Origin: an uncultured Bacteroidales bacterium
GTDB taxonomy: Bacteria; Bacteroidota; Bacteroidia; Bacteroidales; P3
Length of the DNA stretch: 64,000 nt
Reading direction: 5' to 3'
Assembly: GCA_910586395.1 (NCBI GenBank)
Contig: CAJUFX010000001.1
Coordinates: forward strand, 185,558 to 249,557
The notes below the pieces were generated by a model. The model was not told the DNA's origin. It was given only the letters and a program-made list of their open reading frames with translations, and did no database searches. This document shows, piece after piece, positions 26,542 through 37,470 of this stretch. The translations under genes were made by a program, and so were the position numbers. Each line of letters opens with the position of its first letter. Position 1 is the stretch's first letter.

Positions 26542-27410
26542 CCATCGACGAACAATCGGGTTTCTGCTTCGGCGTCGTCTCGGCCATCAAGGCCGCCGAA
26601 GCTCAACTCGACCGCCATCCGGGCGGCCTGTACTGCCTCGGCCACATCGTGCACAACAGCCGGGAAGTGGAGCGGCTCGCCGCTCTCGGCCTCAAGGTCA
26701 TAGACGACGAAGCCTTCCGCAACCTGCACGACGTGAAGGTGCTGATACGGGCGCACGGCGAGCCGCCCGAAACCTACCGCATCGCTGAAACGAACCGCAT
26801 CGAACTCATCGACGCCACGTGCCCGATGGTGCTCAAACTGCAGGAACGCATCAAACAAGGCTACGAAGAAGTCTCGGCGCAAAACGGTCAGGTGCTGATT
26901 TACGGCAAAGCCGGCCATGCGGAAGTACGCGGCCTGAACGGACAGACCGGCAACCGCGCCACCGTCATCAGCCGCTTCGAAGACGCCGTGCCGCTGCGCT
27001 ACGACCGCCCGACACGCCTCTACTCCCAGACGACGATGAACGAAAGCGACTACCTGCAACTGGCCGCATACATCCGCCGGCGCTGCGAGGCGGAGGGCGG
27101 CGCGTTCGAAATGGTGAACAGCATCTGCAAGAGCATGAGCGCCCGCGCCGAAAAACTCAAACAATTCGCACAGGCGCACGACGCGCTCGTCTTCGTCAGC
27201 GACAAGAAAAGTTCCAACGGCCAATATCTGTACGAGATCTGTAAAACCCACAACCCGCATACGTTTTTCATCACCGACCCCAAAGAACTGGACCGCGACG
27301 CCTTCCTGGCCTACGGTTTCCGTTCGGTCGGCGTATGCGGCGCCACGTCCACGCCCATGTGGCTGATGGAATCGGTGGCCGAAACGATAAAACGACTGCC
27401 ATGTACCTGA
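26532..27410 (+). CDS. ispH: 4-hydroxy-3-methylbut-2-enyl diphosphate reductase
   Basis: Last enzyme of the MEP isoprenoid pathway, an iron-sulfur reductase giving IPP and DMAPP. The three cluster cysteines occur in SGFCFGVVSAI, IDATCPMVLK and NSICKSMSARAEKL, and the substrate-binding SNGQYLYEIC and GVCGATSTPMWLM motifs follow. 292 aa, typical. It overlaps mtaB upstream (10 nt) and recF downstream (10 nt), making a tight three-gene unit. Together with ispE at 47.6 kb it shows that the organism uses the MEP pathway. Confidence 0.97.
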   Translation: MQVTIDEQSGFCFGVVSAIKAAEAQLDRHPGGLYCLGHIVHNSREVERLAALGLKVIDDEAFRNLHDVKVLIRAHGEPPETYRIAETNRIELIDATCPMVLKLQERIKQGYEEVSAQNGQVLIYGKAGHAEVRGLNGQTGNRATVISRFEDAVPLRYDRPTRLYSQTTMNESDYLQLAAYIRRRCEAEGGAFEMVNSICKSMSARAEKLKQFAQAHDALVFVSDKKSSNGQYLYEICKTHNPHTFFITDPKELDRDAFLAYGFRSVGVCGATSTPMWLMESVAETIKRLPCT

Positions 27411-28534
27411 GCCGCCTGACCCTCGCCTCGTTCAAGAACTATCAAGAGGCCGAACTCACGTTCTGTCCTAAAATCAACTGCTTTGTAGGCAACAACGGCA
27501 GCGGCAAGACCAATCTGCTCGACGCCATCCACTATCTGTCGTTTTCCAAAAGCTATTTCAACAATATAGACGGACAGAACATCCGGTACGGCGATGATTT
27601 CTTCGCCATACACGGCACCTACCGCCATGACGGCGATGCGTTCCAGATTCACTGCACCTACCGGCGCAACGGCCGCAAGACGCTCAAAATCGACAGCAAG
27701 GAATACGAACGGCTGTCGGAACACATCGGCCGCATTCCGCTCATCATGATCGCACCGCAGGATCAGGAACTCGTCTATGGTACGGCCGAATGCCGACGGC
27801 GTTTTTTAGACAGCGTGATTTCACAGTTCAGCCGCACCTACCTCGACCACCTCATCGCCTACAACCATGCGTTGGGCCAACGGAACCACCTGCTGAAACA
27901 GGGCATGGTCGATGCCGCGCTTTTGGACATACTCGACACGCAATTGGCCGAGCGGGGAGCGGCCATCCTGCAAGAACGCCTGACATTCATAGACGCGTTG
28001 CAACCCTATTTCAGCCAATACTTCAACGACATAGCCGAAGAACGTGAAAATCCCGGCATGGCCTACCGCAGTACGGCCGGCGATCCGGAGAACTACAAGG
28101 CCGCCCTGACGGCCGCCGCCGAGAAAGACCGTTTCCTGCAATATACATCCGTGGGCATACACCGCGACGACCTGCTGCTGACCTTGGACGGCCATGCGCT
28201 GAAGAAAACGGGTTCGCAAGGCCAGCAGAAATCGTTTCTGCTCTCGCTACGGCTCGCGCAATGGGAATACATGACGCGACAAAAGCATCTCCACCCGATC
28301 CTGCTCTTGGACGACGTTTTCGACAAATTGGACAAAAATCGGGTTTACCGATTATTGAAAGTCGTGGGCGAAGACCACTTCGGTCAAGTCTTCATCAGCG
28401 ACACCGACCCGAACCGCGTGGCGCGGATTTTCGAACTGCACCCGATAGAACACCGGTTGTTCACGTTGCCGTTTGCCGATGAGCCGGACGATATGGCCGA
28501 TGTCCCCGCGGAGGCTTCGGACAAGATTTCTTGA
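27401..28534 (+). CDS. recF: DNA replication and repair protein RecF
   Basis: SMC-like ATPase that helps load RecA at gaps through RecFOR. Walker A GNNGSGKTNLLDAIHYLS near residue 35, signature-type SQGQQKSFLLSLRLAQW, and Walker B ILLLDDVFDKLD, then SDTDP. 377 aa. Start MYLSRLTLASFKNYQE at 27401 is preferred over the longer frame from 27335, which lies inside ispH. Ends 39 nt before the convergent metallophosphoesterase gene. Confidence 0.95.
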   Translation: MYLSRLTLASFKNYQEAELTFCPKINCFVGNNGSGKTNLLDAIHYLSFSKSYFNNIDGQNIRYGDDFFAIHGTYRHDGDAFQIHCTYRRNGRKTLKIDSKEYERLSEHIGRIPLIMIAPQDQELVYGTAECRRRFLDSVISQFSRTYLDHLIAYNHALGQRNHLLKQGMVDAALLDILDTQLAERGAAILQERLTFIDALQPYFSQYFNDIAEERENPGMAYRSTAGDPENYKAALTAAAEKDRFLQYTSVGIHRDDLLLTLDGHALKKTGSQGQQKSFLLSLRLAQWEYMTRQKHLHPILLLDDVFDKLDKNRVYRLLKVVGEDHFGQVFISDTDPNRVARIFELHPIEHRLFTLPFADEPDDMADVPAEASDKIS

Positions 28535-28572
28535 ACCCATTGATTTTAACCCTAATAAGGGGCTTCGGACGA

Positions 28573-29979
28573 CTATAATTCCAACAAGACGATCCGGGGC
28601 CGGATACCGACGCGGAAAGGGGCGCCGTTGAAACCGACCCCCGTATTGACATAGAGCCGACGGCCATCGGCCAGCGTATATAAACCGGCATCGTGCCTAT
28701 ACATACGGTAAGCGGCCGTATAGTCCTTACCGCCTATGCGGATTCCCAGTTGCATGCCGTGCGTATGCCCCGAAAGACACAAATCCACCTGCGGATAATA
28801 TGGCGTGACGATGCTGTCGAAATGCGAAGGGTCGTGCGAAAGCAAAACGGTATAGACATGCGGGAAGTCGCCACGACGGAAGCCTTCCGCCGCGGCCGCC
28901 GTGTCGATGGCGCAGGCCGTTCCGGCCAAAGCCGCGCCCAAATCGCCGTACTTTGGAAAACGGTGCCCGCCGCCCCAATTCTCCACGCCCGCCAGACGCA
29001 GGCTGTCGCCCCCACGCACAATCCAAAGCGACTGGTTGTCCAACAACCGCCAGCCCATACGCGCATACGTATCTTTGAGCAGTTGCAGATTCGCGGCTTT
29101 GGCCGCCGCCGATTCCCAGCCCACATAATCGCCGTAATCGTGGTTGCCCATAACGGCATAGACGCCGTCGCGCGCCTTGAGGCCGGACAAGACGGCCGCA
29201 TGGGGCACGAGCTCCGCCGATCCGAAATTCACGATATCGCCCGTAAAAACCACGAGATCCGGCTCCAGCGCCATCGTCTCCCGGACGACCCGTTCCACGA
29301 AAGCCGTCCCGACAAAACTGCCGATATGAAAATCCGAAATCTGCACGATCTTATAGCCGGCCAAGCCCTCCGGCACACGGGCAGCCGCCAGCCGCTCCAC
29401 GTCGGACGTGTCGTCCGTTGACGGACGCAACGCCTCCCGCAACACCTGCAGATCGAACGCGCCGAACAGCACGCCGTAGAGCATGACGGCAAAACTCAAG
29501 CCCGCCATCCCCATGGCCGCCCCATGACGCGCCCGCCACCAACGCGACGCGAACGCCGAGGCCTTGCACCAGCGGCCGATACCATAAACGGCCGCCCAAA
29601 CGATATACACGGCCGCCATGACCAAATGCGGCAAGAGCAAAAGCACAACGATGCCCAAACCGTAGGTTCGCCAAAACGCCGGCCAAAGGCTGACATTCCG
29701 CCACGTCAAACCGATAAAAAAAGCCAACAGCAACAGACCGGGCAGAAAATGGACGGCATACAGTCCCCGCCGCACCCACGTCCGGCGGCGGGAACGCACC
29801 CATGGACGCCAACAGCAGAAACCGATGGCATCCAAAACGAAAATCAGGATGAACAGATGCAATAAAGAAAGGTATTTGGGCATCTCCAACCGCATGAAAA
29901 CGAACAATACGGCAATGCCCGCCAGATAGGCCGCGGCGACACGTACCCACAGACGCTCGAACCAAACTTTTCCATTCAT
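28573..29979 (-). CDS. Membrane-anchored metallophosphoesterase (YaeI-like)
   Basis: 468 aa. Four or five hydrophobic segments fill residues 1 to about 190, then a calcineurin-like phosphoesterase domain: KIVQISDFHIGSFVG (DxH), VVFTGDIVNF (GDxxN-type), VMGNHDYGDYVGW (GNHD), LSHDPSHFDSIV and LCLSGHTHGMQLG (GHTHGGQ-like). Members with such membrane domains are usually annotated as phosphodiesterases of the YaeI/YkuE group; YaeI-like LpxG acts on UDP-diacylglucosamine in chlamydiae, but substrate here is unknown. The active domain likely faces the cytoplasm or periplasm depending on helix number, which I cannot fix. Single-gene unit converging with recF. Confidence 0.88.
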   Translation of the reverse strand: MNGKVWFERLWVRVAAAYLAGIAVLFVFMRLEMPKYLSLLHLFILIFVLDAIGFCCWRPWVRSRRRTWVRRGLYAVHFLPGLLLLAFFIGLTWRNVSLWPAFWRTYGLGIVVLLLLPHLVMAAVYIVWAAVYGIGRWCKASAFASRWWRARHGAAMGMAGLSFAVMLYGVLFGAFDLQVLREALRPSTDDTSDVERLAAARVPEGLAGYKIVQISDFHIGSFVGTAFVERVVRETMALEPDLVVFTGDIVNFGSAELVPHAAVLSGLKARDGVYAVMGNHDYGDYVGWESAAAKAANLQLLKDTYARMGWRLLDNQSLWIVRGGDSLRLAGVENWGGGHRFPKYGDLGAALAGTACAIDTAAAAEGFRRGDFPHVYTVLLSHDPSHFDSIVTPYYPQVDLCLSGHTHGMQLGIRIGGKDYTAAYRMYRHDAGLYTLADGRRLYVNTGVGFNGAPFRVGIRPRIVLLEL

Positions 29980-30071
29980 AATGATGCAGGGTTTTAAGGC
30001 TGTCGGAAACCCGCCGGCGGCAGGAAACGCCGGGACCGCCGACGGCCGTGCGGTCTGACCCGCCGAAACGG

Positions 30072-30923
30072 CTATTGGCCGATGATAAACTTATAACTGA
30101 TGGTCCCCACCTGCTCCTCCGGCGCGTTTTCCTTGGGCACGAAGCGCGATCCCATGGCGGCGCGGCGCGCGGTGGCCCACAGCTGTTCGTCCATCGTCGT
30201 CGTACCCTGGACGCCCACCTGCGTGCGGATGACTTCGCCCTGACGGTTGACCCATATCTTGACCACGACGATGCCCTGCTCCTCGGAATTGTATTCCGGC
30301 TTGACGAGGCTCATAAGCGTGCGGCCGGCCAAAGAAAACGAGATGCCGCCGCCCGCGCCGCCGCGACCATATTCCGTGGCCGTAGCCGTTCCGGCCGGAC
30401 TGCCCATATCGCCCGTACCCGGCTTGATGCCCTGCCCCGTGGCGGGGGCATCGTCGGTCCGCTGCTTGCGTTTGCCCGGATAGAGCGCGAGCGGGTTCAC
30501 GGCCGGCTCCGCCGGTTTTTCAGGCTCCGGCTTCACTTCCGGTTCGGGTTGAGGCGCAACGGGCTGCGGTTCCGGCTTGGGTTGCGGCTTCGGCCGCTCC
30601 GGCTGTTTCGGCTTGGGCTTGGGTTGCGCCGCAATGGCCGGAGCCTCCTCGTCCGTGGAGGTTACGACAGCTTCTTCCGGCGTGGGCGTCGGGTCAGGGG
30701 TCGGATCAGGCAAAGGCGTGACCGCCGCCGGTTCAGCCATCATCGGTTCAGCCCCCATGCCGAGTTCGGCATACCCTAAATTGACTTCAATGCCATATTC
30801 GGGCGGTGGCGGCACCCAGTAATGCAAGCCCAGCAGGTGGAGCAACCCCACGAGCAGGCCGGCGAACAAGAGCGTGCCGGTCCACGCGAACCAACGGGCG
30901 TTATCTTTCTTCTTGTCTGCCAT
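30072..30923 (-). CDS. tonB: Energy transducer TonB
   Basis: Carries proton-motive energy from ExbB-ExbD to outer-membrane receptors. A membrane segment at residues 13-35 (GTLLFAGLLVGLLHLLGL) is followed by a long Pro/Glu/Lys-rich periplasmic spacer (about 55-150, with KPKPKQPERPKPQPKPEP) and a C-terminal TonB domain (WVNRQGEVIRTQVGVQGT, SRFVPKENAPEEQVGTI). 283 aa. It ends the operon topA-pfkA-exbB-exbD-tonB, 7 nt after exbD. The C-terminal domain, with GTISYKFIIGQ, is of the Bacteroidota type. Confidence 0.92.
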   Translation of the reverse strand: MADKKKDNARWFAWTGTLLFAGLLVGLLHLLGLHYWVPPPPEYGIEVNLGYAELGMGAEPMMAEPAAVTPLPDPTPDPTPTPEEAVVTSTDEEAPAIAAQPKPKPKQPERPKPQPKPEPQPVAPQPEPEVKPEPEKPAEPAVNPLALYPGKRKQRTDDAPATGQGIKPGTGDMGSPAGTATATEYGRGGAGGGISFSLAGRTLMSLVKPEYNSEEQGIVVVKIWVNRQGEVIRTQVGVQGTTTMDEQLWATARRAAMGSRFVPKENAPEEQVGTISYKFIIGQ

Positions 30924-30930
30924 ACCTCAC

Positions 30931-31344
30931 TCATTCATGCGGCGCCGTCGCCAAAATCACTTTCAACTTCTCGGTCTCGTGCGCGTTGATGCGGTTTACG
31001 GCATCCAATACCGTCACCACGTTCTGAATCGGCACCGTCTTGTCGGAGCGCAACACGATGGTGGCGGAAGGATTGGCGCGTGTGGCTTCGTAAATCGTCG
31101 CCTCCAACTCCACCGGCTCCACCCACGTCTGCTCCACGAAATACTGCAGTTCCTCGTTGATATAGACCGTCAGGTTCTGCTTGGCCATCGTCTGGCTCTC
31201 GCTCCGCGGCAACAGCAACTTGATGGCGTTCGGGCTTACGAGCGTGGACAGCAGGATAAAGAATATGAGCAGGAGAAACACGAGGTCCGACATCGAAGCC
31301 GTGCTGAAATTGCTGTCCCGCTTATGTCTGTGTTGAATCGCCAT
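30931..31344 (-). CDS. exbD: Biopolymer transport protein ExbD/TolR
   Basis: Proton-channel subunit of the TonB motor, 137 aa. A short basic N-terminus, one membrane helix with the essential Asp (SMSDLVFLLLIFFILLSTL), then a periplasmic domain (TVYINEELQYF, IVLRSDKTVPIQNVVTVLDA). Lies 6 nt after exbB and 7 nt before tonB, so it is one of three TonB-motor genes in a row. Confidence 0.93.
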   Translation of the reverse strand: MAIQHRHKRDSNFSTASMSDLVFLLLIFFILLSTLVSPNAIKLLLPRSESQTMAKQNLTVYINEELQYFVEQTWVEPVELEATIYEATRANPSATIVLRSDKTVPIQNVVTVLDAVNRINAHETEKLKVILATAPHE

Positions 31345-31350
31345 ACCCTG

Positions 31351-32058
31351 TTATTTTACCGGTTCGTTGAGCAAGTCCATAAACTCGGTGCTGCGCGCTT
31401 CGAGCGTATAGACGAGGTTTTCCACACGCGCCACGAGGTAGTTGTAGCAGATGTAGGCGATGATACCGACAATCAGACCGGCCACGGTCGTGACCATCGC
31501 CTGATACATGCCGTCGGCCAACGTTCCCACGTCGATGTTGTTGCCGCGGGAAGCCATGTCGAAGAACACGCGCACCATGCCGACCACCGTGCCGAGAAAA
31601 CCGATCATGGGCGCCGCGCCGGCCGATGTGGACAGCCAGGCCAAATGTTTTTCCAGTTTGGCCACTTCCAACTTGCCCTCGTTCTCGATGGCCGCCGTAA
31701 TGTCGGTCAGCGGCTTGCCGATACGCGAGAGGCCTTTCTCTATCATGCGCGCCACCGGCCCGTCGGTACGCTGACAGAGCGCCACGGCCGAATCCACTTT
31801 ATTGTTATAGACGAAATCGCGTATGCTCATCATGAAATTGGCCTGTTCCTTGCCGGCGCGCTGCAACAGCACGAGGCGTTCGATAAAGATATAGACCGTT
31901 ACCAGCAACAGGATGACCAACGGTATCATGATCCAACCGCCTTTCAACGCCAGATCCCATATTTTTAACGTTTCCTGTGTTCTCTCCACGGCCGGCAGAG
32001 CGGCTTCAGCCACCGTCTGCACCGTCTCCGGATTCATCGTGATTTGCAACAGATTCAT
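31351..32058 (-). CDS. exbB: MotA/TolQ/ExbB proton channel protein
   Basis: Channel-forming subunit of the TonB motor, 235 aa. Three helices are visible: LKGGWIMIPLVILLLVTVYI near residue 40, GAAPMIGFLGTVVGMVRVFF near 150 and TVAGLIVGIIAYICYNYLVA near 195, with a large cytoplasmic loop between the first two. The second and third segments are the conserved TolQ/ExbB pore helices. It lies 13 nt downstream of pfkA. Both the ATG at 32058 and the one seven codons later are possible starts. Confidence 0.93.
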   Translation of the reverse strand: MNLLQITMNPETVQTVAEAALPAVERTQETLKIWDLALKGGWIMIPLVILLLVTVYIFIERLVLLQRAGKEQANFMMSIRDFVYNNKVDSAVALCQRTDGPVARMIEKGLSRIGKPLTDITAAIENEGKLEVAKLEKHLAWLSTSAGAAPMIGFLGTVVGMVRVFFDMASRGNNIDVGTLADGMYQAMVTTVAGLIVGIIAYICYNYLVARVENLVYTLEARSTEFMDLLNEPVK

Positions 32059-32071
32059 ATTACAGTCTTAT

Positions 32072-33055
32072 TTATATAGATAATACACGGGCTATATCCA
32101 ACCATTCCGGCTGTATCTGCGGATGTTGTTTCGTCGCTTTCGTAAACGGCGTTTCCTTGATTTTATTGTTCACTTGTCCGATCATCACGCCGTGACGGCC
32201 TTCCAACAAAGCCTTGACGCCGGCATAACCGAGCCGGCCGGCCAACACGCGGTCGGCGCAGGTGGGCGAACCGCCGCGCTGGATATGTCCCAATATCGTC
32301 ACGCGCATGTTATAGTGCGGCAAGCGCTCCTTGACCATATCGGCCACTTCCTTGGCGCCGCCCAGTTCATCGCCCTCGGCCACAATGATGATGCCGGACG
32401 TCTTATGCTTCCGCTGGTCGTATTCGAGCTTAGCCACGAGTTCGTCGAGATCGGACACCGTTTCCGGTATCAGGATGTCTTCCGCCCCCACGGCGATACC
32501 GCTGTTGAGCGCGATGAAACCGGCGTCCCGTCCCATGACTTCGACAAAGAACAGGTTTTCGTGCGATCCGGCCGTGTCACGCAACTTATCGACGGCCTCC
32601 ACGACCGTATTGAGAGCCGTATCGTACCCAATCGTAAAGTCCGTACCGTACAAGTCGTTGTCTATCGTGCCCGGCAACCCGACTATCGGGAAACCGTACC
32701 TGGAGCCCAGGTTCAACGCGCCGCGGAACGTCCCGTCACCGCCTATGACCACAAGCGCGTCTATGCCCTCGTCCTGCAGGTTCTGATACGCCTGCGCCAG
32801 TCCCTCTTTCGTCTGAAATTCGGGACAGCGCGATGTTTTGAGGAATGTGCCGCCACGTTGGATGATGTTGGCGACCGAACGGCTGTAAAGCGGAATAAAT
32901 TCCTTTTCTATCAACCCCTTGTAGCCATGACCTATGCCGACTACCTCCAGTTTCTCACTGATGGCCGTCCGCACGACGGCGCGGATGGCCGCATTCATGC
33001 CCGGTGCGTCTCCGCCGGAAGTCAGAACGCCTATCTTCCTTATGTTAGTCACCAT
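32072..33055 (-). CDS. pfkA: ATP-dependent 6-phosphofructokinase
   Basis: Commits fructose-6-phosphate to glycolysis. IGVLTSGGDAPGMNAAIRAVV opens the enzyme in 327 aa form; VVIGGDGTFRGAL has Gly after GGD as in ATP-using enzymes, where PPi-dependent ones have GGDD, and GTIDNDLYGTDFTIGYDTAL holds the catalytic Asp (TIDND). VEVMGRDAGFIAL and GHIQRGGSPTCADRVLA complete the set. It is 9 nt downstream of topA and 13 nt upstream of exbB, so glycolysis, supercoiling and TonB-motor genes share one transcript. Confidence 0.96.
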   Translation of the reverse strand: MVTNIRKIGVLTSGGDAPGMNAAIRAVVRTAISEKLEVVGIGHGYKGLIEKEFIPLYSRSVANIIQRGGTFLKTSRCPEFQTKEGLAQAYQNLQDEGIDALVVIGGDGTFRGALNLGSRYGFPIVGLPGTIDNDLYGTDFTIGYDTALNTVVEAVDKLRDTAGSHENLFFVEVMGRDAGFIALNSGIAVGAEDILIPETVSDLDELVAKLEYDQRKHKTSGIIIVAEGDELGGAKEVADMVKERLPHYNMRVTILGHIQRGGSPTCADRVLAGRLGYAGVKALLEGRHGVMIGQVNNKIKETPFTKATKQHPQIQPEWLDIARVLSI

Positions 33056-33064
33056 ATCGTAGAT

Positions 33065-35491
<2,427 letters not shown>

Positions 35492-35529
35492 AATCTTCTC
35501 CAGTCTAAAAATCAGTGCAGTATAGGAAA

Positions 35530-35578
35530 AAGAACACCTATCTTCACCTCCTTAAAGGGCGTAAAGATAGGTATTCTT
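35530..35578 (-). promoter_or_regulatory. Terminator-like hairpin in the topA leader
   Basis: AAGAACACCTATCTT (35530-35544) and AAGATAGGTATTCTT (35564-35578) are inverse apart from one mismatch (a G-U-type pair on one strand). Read toward topA the hairpin is followed by TTTCC (CTTTTTCC with the stem end), 39 nt before the topA ATG. The 19-nt loop holds AAGGAGGTG, a strong SD-like sequence that the stem would frame. Placement after the candidate promoter at 35755-35786 suggests attenuation. Confidence 0.55.
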
Positions 35579-35754
35579 ACATAATAAAGTAGCGTTTTAA
35601 CTTTTTTTAACACGAAAATCCGTCCTACGGATAGCTCATTTTAGCCGCCCCGCAACCGAACACCATGCGCACGCCACTACCGGAAAAGGCTACATTCACT
35701 TGGAAAACAATTTAAGAAGCCGAGAACCCGCTTCCCTCCTGCGGAAAACGGGTG

Positions 35755-35786
35755 CAAAGTTACGGCAAAATAAATTAAAATACAAG
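35755..35786 (-). promoter_or_regulatory. Candidate topA promoter (reverse)
   Basis: Reverse-strand -7 box TAACTTTG (complement 35755-35762) and -33 CTTG (complement 35783-35786), 20-nt spacer. It implies a leader of about 255 nt. Confidence 0.6.
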
Positions 35787-35796
35787 CCGTCAAGCA

Positions 35797-35828
35797 CTTG
35801 TATATTTCCAAATTACACTGTTACTTTG
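35797..35828 (+). promoter_or_regulatory. Candidate forward promoter facing the C25 remnant
   Basis: CTTG at 35797-35800, 20-nt spacer and TTACTTTG at 35821-35828 (one mismatch to TAnnTTTG). It starts 11 nt from the reverse promoter and could once have served the intact peptidase gene. Confidence 0.45.
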
Positions 35829-35866
35829 TATCGTTCTTTGTTTGCGTGCAATTTCCCCTACCCCGC

Positions 35867-35972
35867 ACACAAACCCTTAAAAACGCCGAACCGATGAACA
35901 GACATCTCGCGCATATCGGCAAAAACAACTTGGACACAGCCTCCTGCGGGAGGCTCTAAGAAGGGTTTGTGT
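35867..35972. repeat. 12-bp perfect inverted repeat
   Basis: ACACAAACCCTT (35867-35878) and AAGGGTTTGTGT (35961-35972) are exact inverses 82 bp apart, enclosing the small hairpin at 35938-35955. Could be ends of a decayed small element; no target duplication was recognised. Confidence 0.6.
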
Positions 35973-36071
35973 AAAAAATCCACCGGTATCTTCTCAAATC
36001 CGCTTCCCGCAGGACATCCACTCTGAAAGGCGACTTGCCGCCGAGACCGGATAATTGAATTTTAACAGTAG

Positions 36072-36734
36072 CTCCCCCTGACATTTGCTTTTTCCTGTCA
36101 AACAGGGGCATACTATTCAACAATAGAAGGAGATGGAATGGCACTATGTATCTTGAACTCTCGAGGGCCAGTCTCTTATTTCGGCTCAACAATTGAAACA
36201 ACAAATAGAAGCGATGAAGCAATTGAGAAAAACATATTAGGCAAGTCTATGGGGCAAACTTATTTAGGAGCTATTATAACTAGTGGTATGACCAAATACA
36301 ACCGCCTATTTTGTTTTCCTGAAAATAAAAATTTGGAGCGGATTGTATATACAAGATCCTACAACTTAATGGGCGACCCTAGCCTAAACCGATTAGGTTA
36401 TGGCGTCCAATCGACTTACAATTTTGATGAAACATTCACGGCCGTAGGTGGTATCAATCTGACCTTCAACACTACAAATACCATCAACATTAATCAGGGG
36501 CTTCGCATGGAATCCGGTGCCACACTGGCGTTTAAACCCGCCAATACCTTATTGTTCAAAGGTAGTATAGCCACGGCCAACGGGCGGCTGACAGGCGAAT
36601 CGAAAAAAATCACATTGGATGGCGGTGCCCGCATCAACAGTGGCTCCGTTGTCGAACTAACGGCCAACGAGTTCGATTTCAAACCCGGTTTTACGATAGA
36701 AGGCGGCAGCGATGTAATATTTCAAGTAAAATAA
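36072..36734 (+). pseudogene. Truncated C25 (gingipain-like) peptidase with 3-coathanger-like C-terminus
   Basis: The frame is open from just after a TAG at 36069-36071 and has no start codon before the ATG at 36138. The stretch before that ATG is already peptidase-like: FAFSCQTGAYYSTIEGDGMA carries the region of the C25 nucleophile Cys, followed by LNSRGPVSYFGSTIETTN and later YNLMGDPSLNRLGYG, all C25 landmarks. The prodomain and the first half of the catalytic domain, including the His, are missing, so no active protease is expected. The last 60 residues (SGSVVELTANEFDFKPGFTI) resemble the 3-coathanger stack found at ends of secreted Bacteroidota proteins. Base composition is AT-richer than the core genes. 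The final 78 bp recur at 38196-38273. Confidence 0.75.
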
Positions 36735-36747
36735 TCATCTGAGATCA

Positions 36748-36782
36748 ATGGAAGAAATCCAATAAGTTGTGGTTTCTTCCAT
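36748..36782. terminator. 10-bp perfect hairpin after the C25 remnant
   Basis: ATGGAAGAAA (36748-36757) pairs with TTTCTTCCAT (36773-36782) around 15 nt, 13 nt after the stop. No U-tract follows, so termination is uncertain. Confidence 0.5.
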
Positions 36783-36814
36783 CAGTCTCTATTAAACACA
36801 AAAGGAGTTAAGCC

Positions 36815-37447
36815 ATGAAACGATTATCATTTATCCTGTTGGGACTTTCCTTTTTACTTTGCGCCTGCAAAGAAACAGACGAAACCTGTCTGGGATTTCC
36901 AACGGACGAAACAAAATATCTCGCCACATATTTAATCGGCAATGAAATAACTTACCTCGCCACGGACCATTCCGACAGCATAAAGTTTCATTGCCACGAC
37001 ATTGACATCACAGGGAATTACAAACGGGATTGGGGCACAAGATGCCTCTGTTCCGCGGAAGCCCATCAAGTCTTGACATCGCTAAACGACACCATTTTTT
37101 ACACAAAAACCGGCGATGCTTATCCGGAACAGACCGCTACAAGGTTCAAAACCTTTATCTCCATTTCTGCATTTGGTCTGTGCTCCGGCCTGGCATTTGA
37201 CGAACCCTGGGTTGGACGTGACAACCCCGGAAACGCGCCGACGAATCTGCCGGCATCCTGCAATGCCATTTACGATAGCCCCAACACACCGTATAACATA
37301 TACCTCGAATGGACTTCCGCCGACGGTACACGTTATGAAAACGTCTATCATTTAGTACCGGACGACGGAACCGCCCTGTACCTCGCCCCCGGCTATGGCA
37401 TCGTGCAAATCGAAACCGCCGGCAAGACCTACTGCCTGAAATTATAA
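36815..37447 (+). CDS. Putative lipoprotein of unknown function
   Basis: 210 aa. The N-terminus MKRLSFILLGLSFLLCACKE is a lipoprotein signal with the lipid-modified Cys in LLCAC, placing it in the outer or inner membrane on the periplasmic side or surface. Nine further cysteines are scattered (e.g. CHDID, RCLCSAE, LCSGL, SCNAI), suggesting disulfides. No family is recognised. The ribosome-binding leader AAAGGAGTTAAGCC before the ATG closely matches those of the genes at 37471 and 38339. Ends 23 nt before the barrel gene, so the two are likely one transcript. Confidence 0.75.
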   Translation: MKRLSFILLGLSFLLCACKETDETCLGFPTDETKYLATYLIGNEITYLATDHSDSIKFHCHDIDITGNYKRDWGTRCLCSAEAHQVLTSLNDTIFYTKTGDAYPEQTATRFKTFISISAFGLCSGLAFDEPWVGRDNPGNAPTNLPASCNAIYDSPNTPYNIYLEWTSADGTRYENVYHLVPDDGTALYLAPGYGIVQIETAGKTYCLKL

Positions 37448-37470
37448 AGTAACACGAAAGGAGTCAAGTC

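Larger units (their letters stand above)
35492..36071. other. 580-bp AT-rich intergenic region between topA and the C25 peptidase remnant
   Basis: Contains the topA leader hairpin, facing promoters at 35755-35786 (reverse) and 35797-35828 (forward), an inverted repeat at 35867-35972 and a small hairpin AGCCTCC/GGAGGCT at 35938-35955. A 21-codon forward frame starting at 35894 (MNRHLAHIGKNNLDTASC) follows the forward promoter but resembles nothing known. No other gene is credible; open frames on both strands lack similarity. This is where the 5' part of the peptidase gene would be expected. Confidence 0.6.

Noticed and set aside
32072..33055. Pyrophosphate-dependent phosphofructokinase
   Set aside because: The site reads GGDGT, with Gly as in ATP-using enzymes, not GGDD.
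35700..35897. Forward 65-codon open frame
   Set aside because: Overlaps both promoters, lacks similarity and a ribosome-binding site.
35956..36222. Reverse 88-codon open frame opposite the C25 remnant
   Set aside because: The forward reading has clear C25 motifs; the reverse product resembles nothing.
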